Source of the DNA: Triatoma infestans
Lineage: Eukaryota > Arthropoda > Insecta > Hemiptera > Reduviidae
Assembly: GCA_011037195.1 (NCBI GenBank)
Contig: JAAEAF010000186.1
Coordinates: 124,001 to 188,000 of the forward strand
Reading direction: 5' to 3'
DNA length: 64,000 nt
Below, one piece after another: positions 61,186 through 64,000 of the stretch. The notes under the pieces were generated by a model. The model saw only the letters and a program-made list of their open reading frames with translations. It did no database searches and was not told where the DNA came from. The number at the start of each line of letters is the position of its first letter. The first letter of the stretch is position 1. A program made the translations under genes and the position numbers.

Positions 61186-62830
61186 CTATATATATATATA
61201 TAAAGAGAGAGTGAGAGAGAAACATACATACAAATCTTCATGCGATAGATAAAACAAAACGAAAAAATAGAGAAATAACAATTATGTTTTGTAAACGAAA
61301 GAAGAAATTGAAGTTAAAAGAAAGTAATAATTAAAATAAAAGAGAAAATTGAAGATAATAATAAATATAAACTAAAGAAAAACAATAAAAAAAAAATGAA
61401 AATGGATTAATAATTATTAAAATTAAATTCGTTCATCAAATTTTTTCGATAAATCCAAACTTGCTGTGCAAATATAATTAGATTCAGGAAATTGTGCCCA
61501 TTGAGAACAAGCCTTCAACACCTAAGTGAGAAAGTCTGAATTCAGAAAGGATTGGGAAAACCGCCAAAAAGTGTAACCCATTTTCGTTTACACGTAGATT
61601 GCACAAAGAGCAGTTAGAGACTTTCTATCTACCAAGTATTATAATTTAAGTAGTGTAATTTACTCCAACTCTCTATCTTTGAGAAAGAAAGCAGCCGAAC
61701 TATTCTCCAAATTTTGTCTAACTCTCTATACAAAGATAAACGTGAAGACGAACGACTATCTTCTCAGACTGTTCACGCTGCTTCGATTACAAACGTTGCA
61801 ATATGGCCGACAACTAGATTGCTCTGTGTTAAAACAGTCATGGCTCGAGGCAAAATCAAAGTCATATTCTTCAGTGAAAGATGACCAATGACTGAGCCAA
61901 AACCTTTTTTCCTAAAAATTTCTAATGCTCAAATTCGAGAAAGGCGGTAATAGGGAAGTTGGAGACTTTAAGAATATATCTGATGTGCAAATCCATAGTA
62001 AACACGTAAAGAAGAGTGGAGGAAGTAACAAAAATTAAGTTGGGAGGTACAAAGGTAAGCCAAATAATTTTTTTTTTAAACGAATTTTTTTTTAACAGAT
62101 TTTACTGTTGAAACACCCAGACTTGGGCAGCAAACACATATGTGATAGTTCGAGAGACTGCTTTAAGGAAATATACTTAAAGAAAGGGGGAATCAGTCTA
62201 CCGCAAACAAAATCGGACTATAACCTATTAATAACAGACTTGGCAAAAGATATCCTTTCAAATAAGTGACAAGACAGTGTGGCATTAAATATTAATATTG
62301 GTTCAAAATTTCTATGGGAGAACTCTTTTAGAATCATCGCTCATTAGAAACAAGTCTGGCACCTTGCTTAAATACTAGAACCTTAGATTTGTTTACATTA
62401 ATAGGAATATTCCATAGATTGCAATAGGATTCTAGAATCTGAATATTTCTCTAGAGTGTGATATGGTCTCGCTAAAAGAAGTACATCATAAGCATACATA
62501 AGTGCATTAATTGTGTTATCACTTCTTGTAATTCCTTCAAATCCAAGGTAGGTCATCTTAAAAAAGAGAGAATAAAACCGGAAAAGCGAGAATAATAGGG
62601 ACTGAGGAGGCAGCAACCCTGAAGAAGGCCATTCGTCACACCGAAAAGCTCGTTAATTCCCTTTTTATCCCTAATGGCAGAAGAGGCTTCCGAATACAAA
62701 CATTTTGAAGTGTTAATACATTTTGACGATATTTCCAAATTAAAGGGTTTCAAATAAAGAGATCTGCGGTCCATGGGATCAAACGCCGCTGCATTTATAG
62801 CGTTCTTAATTTTTTATTTTAATTGTATAA
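61100..62830 (-). pseudogene. Dead antisense LINE, RT to Cys-rich tail
   Basis: On the minus strand, 62774-62553 gives MDRRSLYLKPFNLEISSKCI then GINELFGVTNGLLQGC, the RT region with the GxxQG motif. 62616-62398 gives NALMYAYDVLLLARPYHTLE, where YADD has become YAYD. Near 61610-61490 a Cys motif reads SNCSLCNLRVNENGLHFLAV. The 3' end has AGACGGTTTTCCCCGTGCCG (complement near 61123-61142). Layout resembles CR1/L2-like LINEs (inference). DCLK last visible intron, antisense. Confidence 0.72.
61151..61216. repeat. Compound TC/TATC/TA microsatellite
   Basis: About seven TC units, then five TATC units, then TA and a GA run, next to the 3' end of the antisense LINE relic. Confidence 0.9.
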
Positions 62831-62944
62831 AGCAAGTTATTAAATTTCAACATTTTCACAGCAATTCAATAAAGTAGGACATTAATTCTTTTTACACATT
62901 TACATCAATACAAAATCTATTATTATTATTATTATTATTTTGAC

Positions 62945-63118
62945 AAATCTGGTATAAAAATAATTTATTTTATTTGGATAAAAATAATTTTATTTGCTAT
63001 AAAAATAATTTATTTATTTATTTTATTTGGTATAAAAATAATTTATTTATTTTATTTGGTATAAAAATAATTTATTTATTTATTTCATTTGGTATAAAAA
63101 TAATTTATTTTTTATTTT
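62945..63118. repeat. AT-rich minisatellite
   Basis: About six copies of a 28-38 bp unit around TGGTATAAAAATAATTTATT, with variable TTTA runs. Confidence 0.85.
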
Positions 63119-63329
63119 TAATCATGAAGTGTCAAAGAATGTAGAAGAACTAAATTTTAAAAACTGAGATGCAGTCTTGATGAAGTAGATAATGTTTCTC
63201 AGGTGATCAAGGATAATTCATTGTGATAACTTGTTGTATTAGTGATGCTCTGATTGCTTCAAGCTGAGAGCAATTAATTAGAGTATGATCTCCAATCTGA
63301 GTTCCTTAGAACACAATCAGGCTTCCTGT

Positions 63330-63790
63330 GTAGGGCCGGGGTATAAGCCCTACAGTATTCCCTGCCCGTCGTAAGAGGCGACCAAAACGGACAAGGGTTT
63401 TCCGGGTACAGCTATAGCATGTCTTGGTTTTTCTTTGGTTAGCTATTGAGTAAGTTACAAGCTATTGAAGGCAGGCGCTGCGGCGTAATTTTTTCTCATT
63501 TTGAATATTTACTTTTTAGACAAATTTATCTTTTTCTGAACTAGTTTACTATTCAGTAGGGCTGGGGTATAATAGCCCTACAGTATTCCTTGCCCGTCGT
63601 AAGAGGCGACCAAAAAGAGACAAGGGTTTTCCGGGTACAGCTATAGCATGTCTTGGTTTTTCTTTGGTTAGCTATTGAGTAAGTTACAAGCTATTGAAGG
63701 CAGGCGCTGCGGCTTAATTTTTTCTCATTTCTCATTTTGAATATTTACTTTTTAGACAAATTTATCTTTTTCTGAACTAGTTTATTATTC
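63330..63790 (+). repeat. Two tandem copies of a 226-bp unit
   Basis: Copy 1 starts GTAGGGCCGGGGTATAAGCC (63330) and copy 2 GTAGGGCTGGGGTATAATAG (63556). Both continue CCTACAGTATTCC, GCCCGTCGTAAGAGGCGACC and GGTTTTCCGGGTACAGCTAT. A further GTGTAGGGCC at 63921 starts what may be a third unit or an element body. Possibly the repeated 5' region of a mobile element continuing past the right edge. Confidence 0.8.
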
Positions 63791-64000
63791 CATTTTGAAT
63801 ACTTTGAAATCTTACCGACCCTTCTTTGAATCGATTTATTGTCTATTATTATCTCATTTTGAATATTGAGAACCATTTTCAGACAAATTTAGCCTTTTGG
63901 GGCTAAATTGAGGCTGTGTGTAGGGCCCTGATCAAAAGAGAAGTTGACGGTACGAAGGCGAGGTGCATGAACGAGATTTCTCTACAAGAACAGTGGAGAC

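Noticed and set aside
61679..61891. 70-codon plus-strand ORF in the last visible DCLK intron
   Set aside because: It is the shadow of the antisense LINE's C-terminal region.
60884..64000. Further DCLK kinase exon in the window
   Set aside because: No frame gives the expected VDIWAAGV-like continuation, so the next exon must lie beyond 64000.
1..64000. CRISPR array, operon, integron, rRNA or phage module
   Set aside because: Introns and animal gene families throughout; the regular repeats seen are microsatellites, tandem duplications or transposon parts.

Overview
The window is AT-rich nuclear DNA from an invertebrate animal, most likely an arthropod. The reasons are short GT-AG introns, conserved metazoan genes, and many non-LTR retrotransposons, tRNA-derived SINEs and small inverted-repeat elements. 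I cannot name the species. No rRNA, CRISPR, operon or bacterial feature is visible.

Six protein-coding genes can be supported. In order they are: (1) a large unrecognised gene (4373-11137, +) encoding a 2254-residue Ser/Lys/Asn-rich, probably disordered protein with eight tandem basic repeats; (2) a MYCBP (c-Myc-binding protein) homologue in three exons (13803-14419, +); (3) prefoldin subunit 3 (VBP1/Pfdn3) in five exons (19307-23972, -); (4) a kinetochore Spc24 homologue in five exons (24538-26671, +), head-to-head with prefoldin 3 across 565 bp; (5) SCYL2, the clathrin-associated pseudokinase, in 14 coding exons (37864-50224, +); (6) a doublecortin-like kinase in at least seven exons (52207-60883, +), whose last kinase exons lie beyond the right edge. 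I reconstructed all spliced models by hand from reading frame, GT-AG sites and family knowledge; phases close at every junction. Genes 2-6 are housekeeping or cytoskeletal functions with no shared pathway, except that Spc24, prefoldin (tubulin folding) and DCLK all touch the microtubule system, probably by chance.

The rest is mobile-element debris. Positions 1-3060 hold a dispersed repeat (family A, at least six copies in the window). Positions 3060-4142 hold a dead RNase-H-bearing LINE between two 65-bp direct repeats. Positions 14420-19300 are mostly unassigned. Positions 27720-37860 are a retrotransposon cluster: one young LINE 3' end with intact RNase H and a 13-bp target duplication, an antisense RNase H relic, an RTE relic broken by a TIR element, and an antisense LINE relic. 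The 5.4-kb ninth intron of SCYL2 carries another dead LINE, itself hit by a SINE and by a 432-bp TIR element, each with target duplications. The DCLK introns carry copies of a second SINE family, an antisense LINE relic, a minisatellite and, at the right edge, a tandem 226-bp unit.

I did not find a clearly new biological system. The strongest leads are the unrecognised repeat-bearing protein, a recent tandem duplication that copies the splice acceptor of SCYL2 exon 9, the 3'-end structures shared between different LINE copies, and two or three orphan exon-like ORFs.
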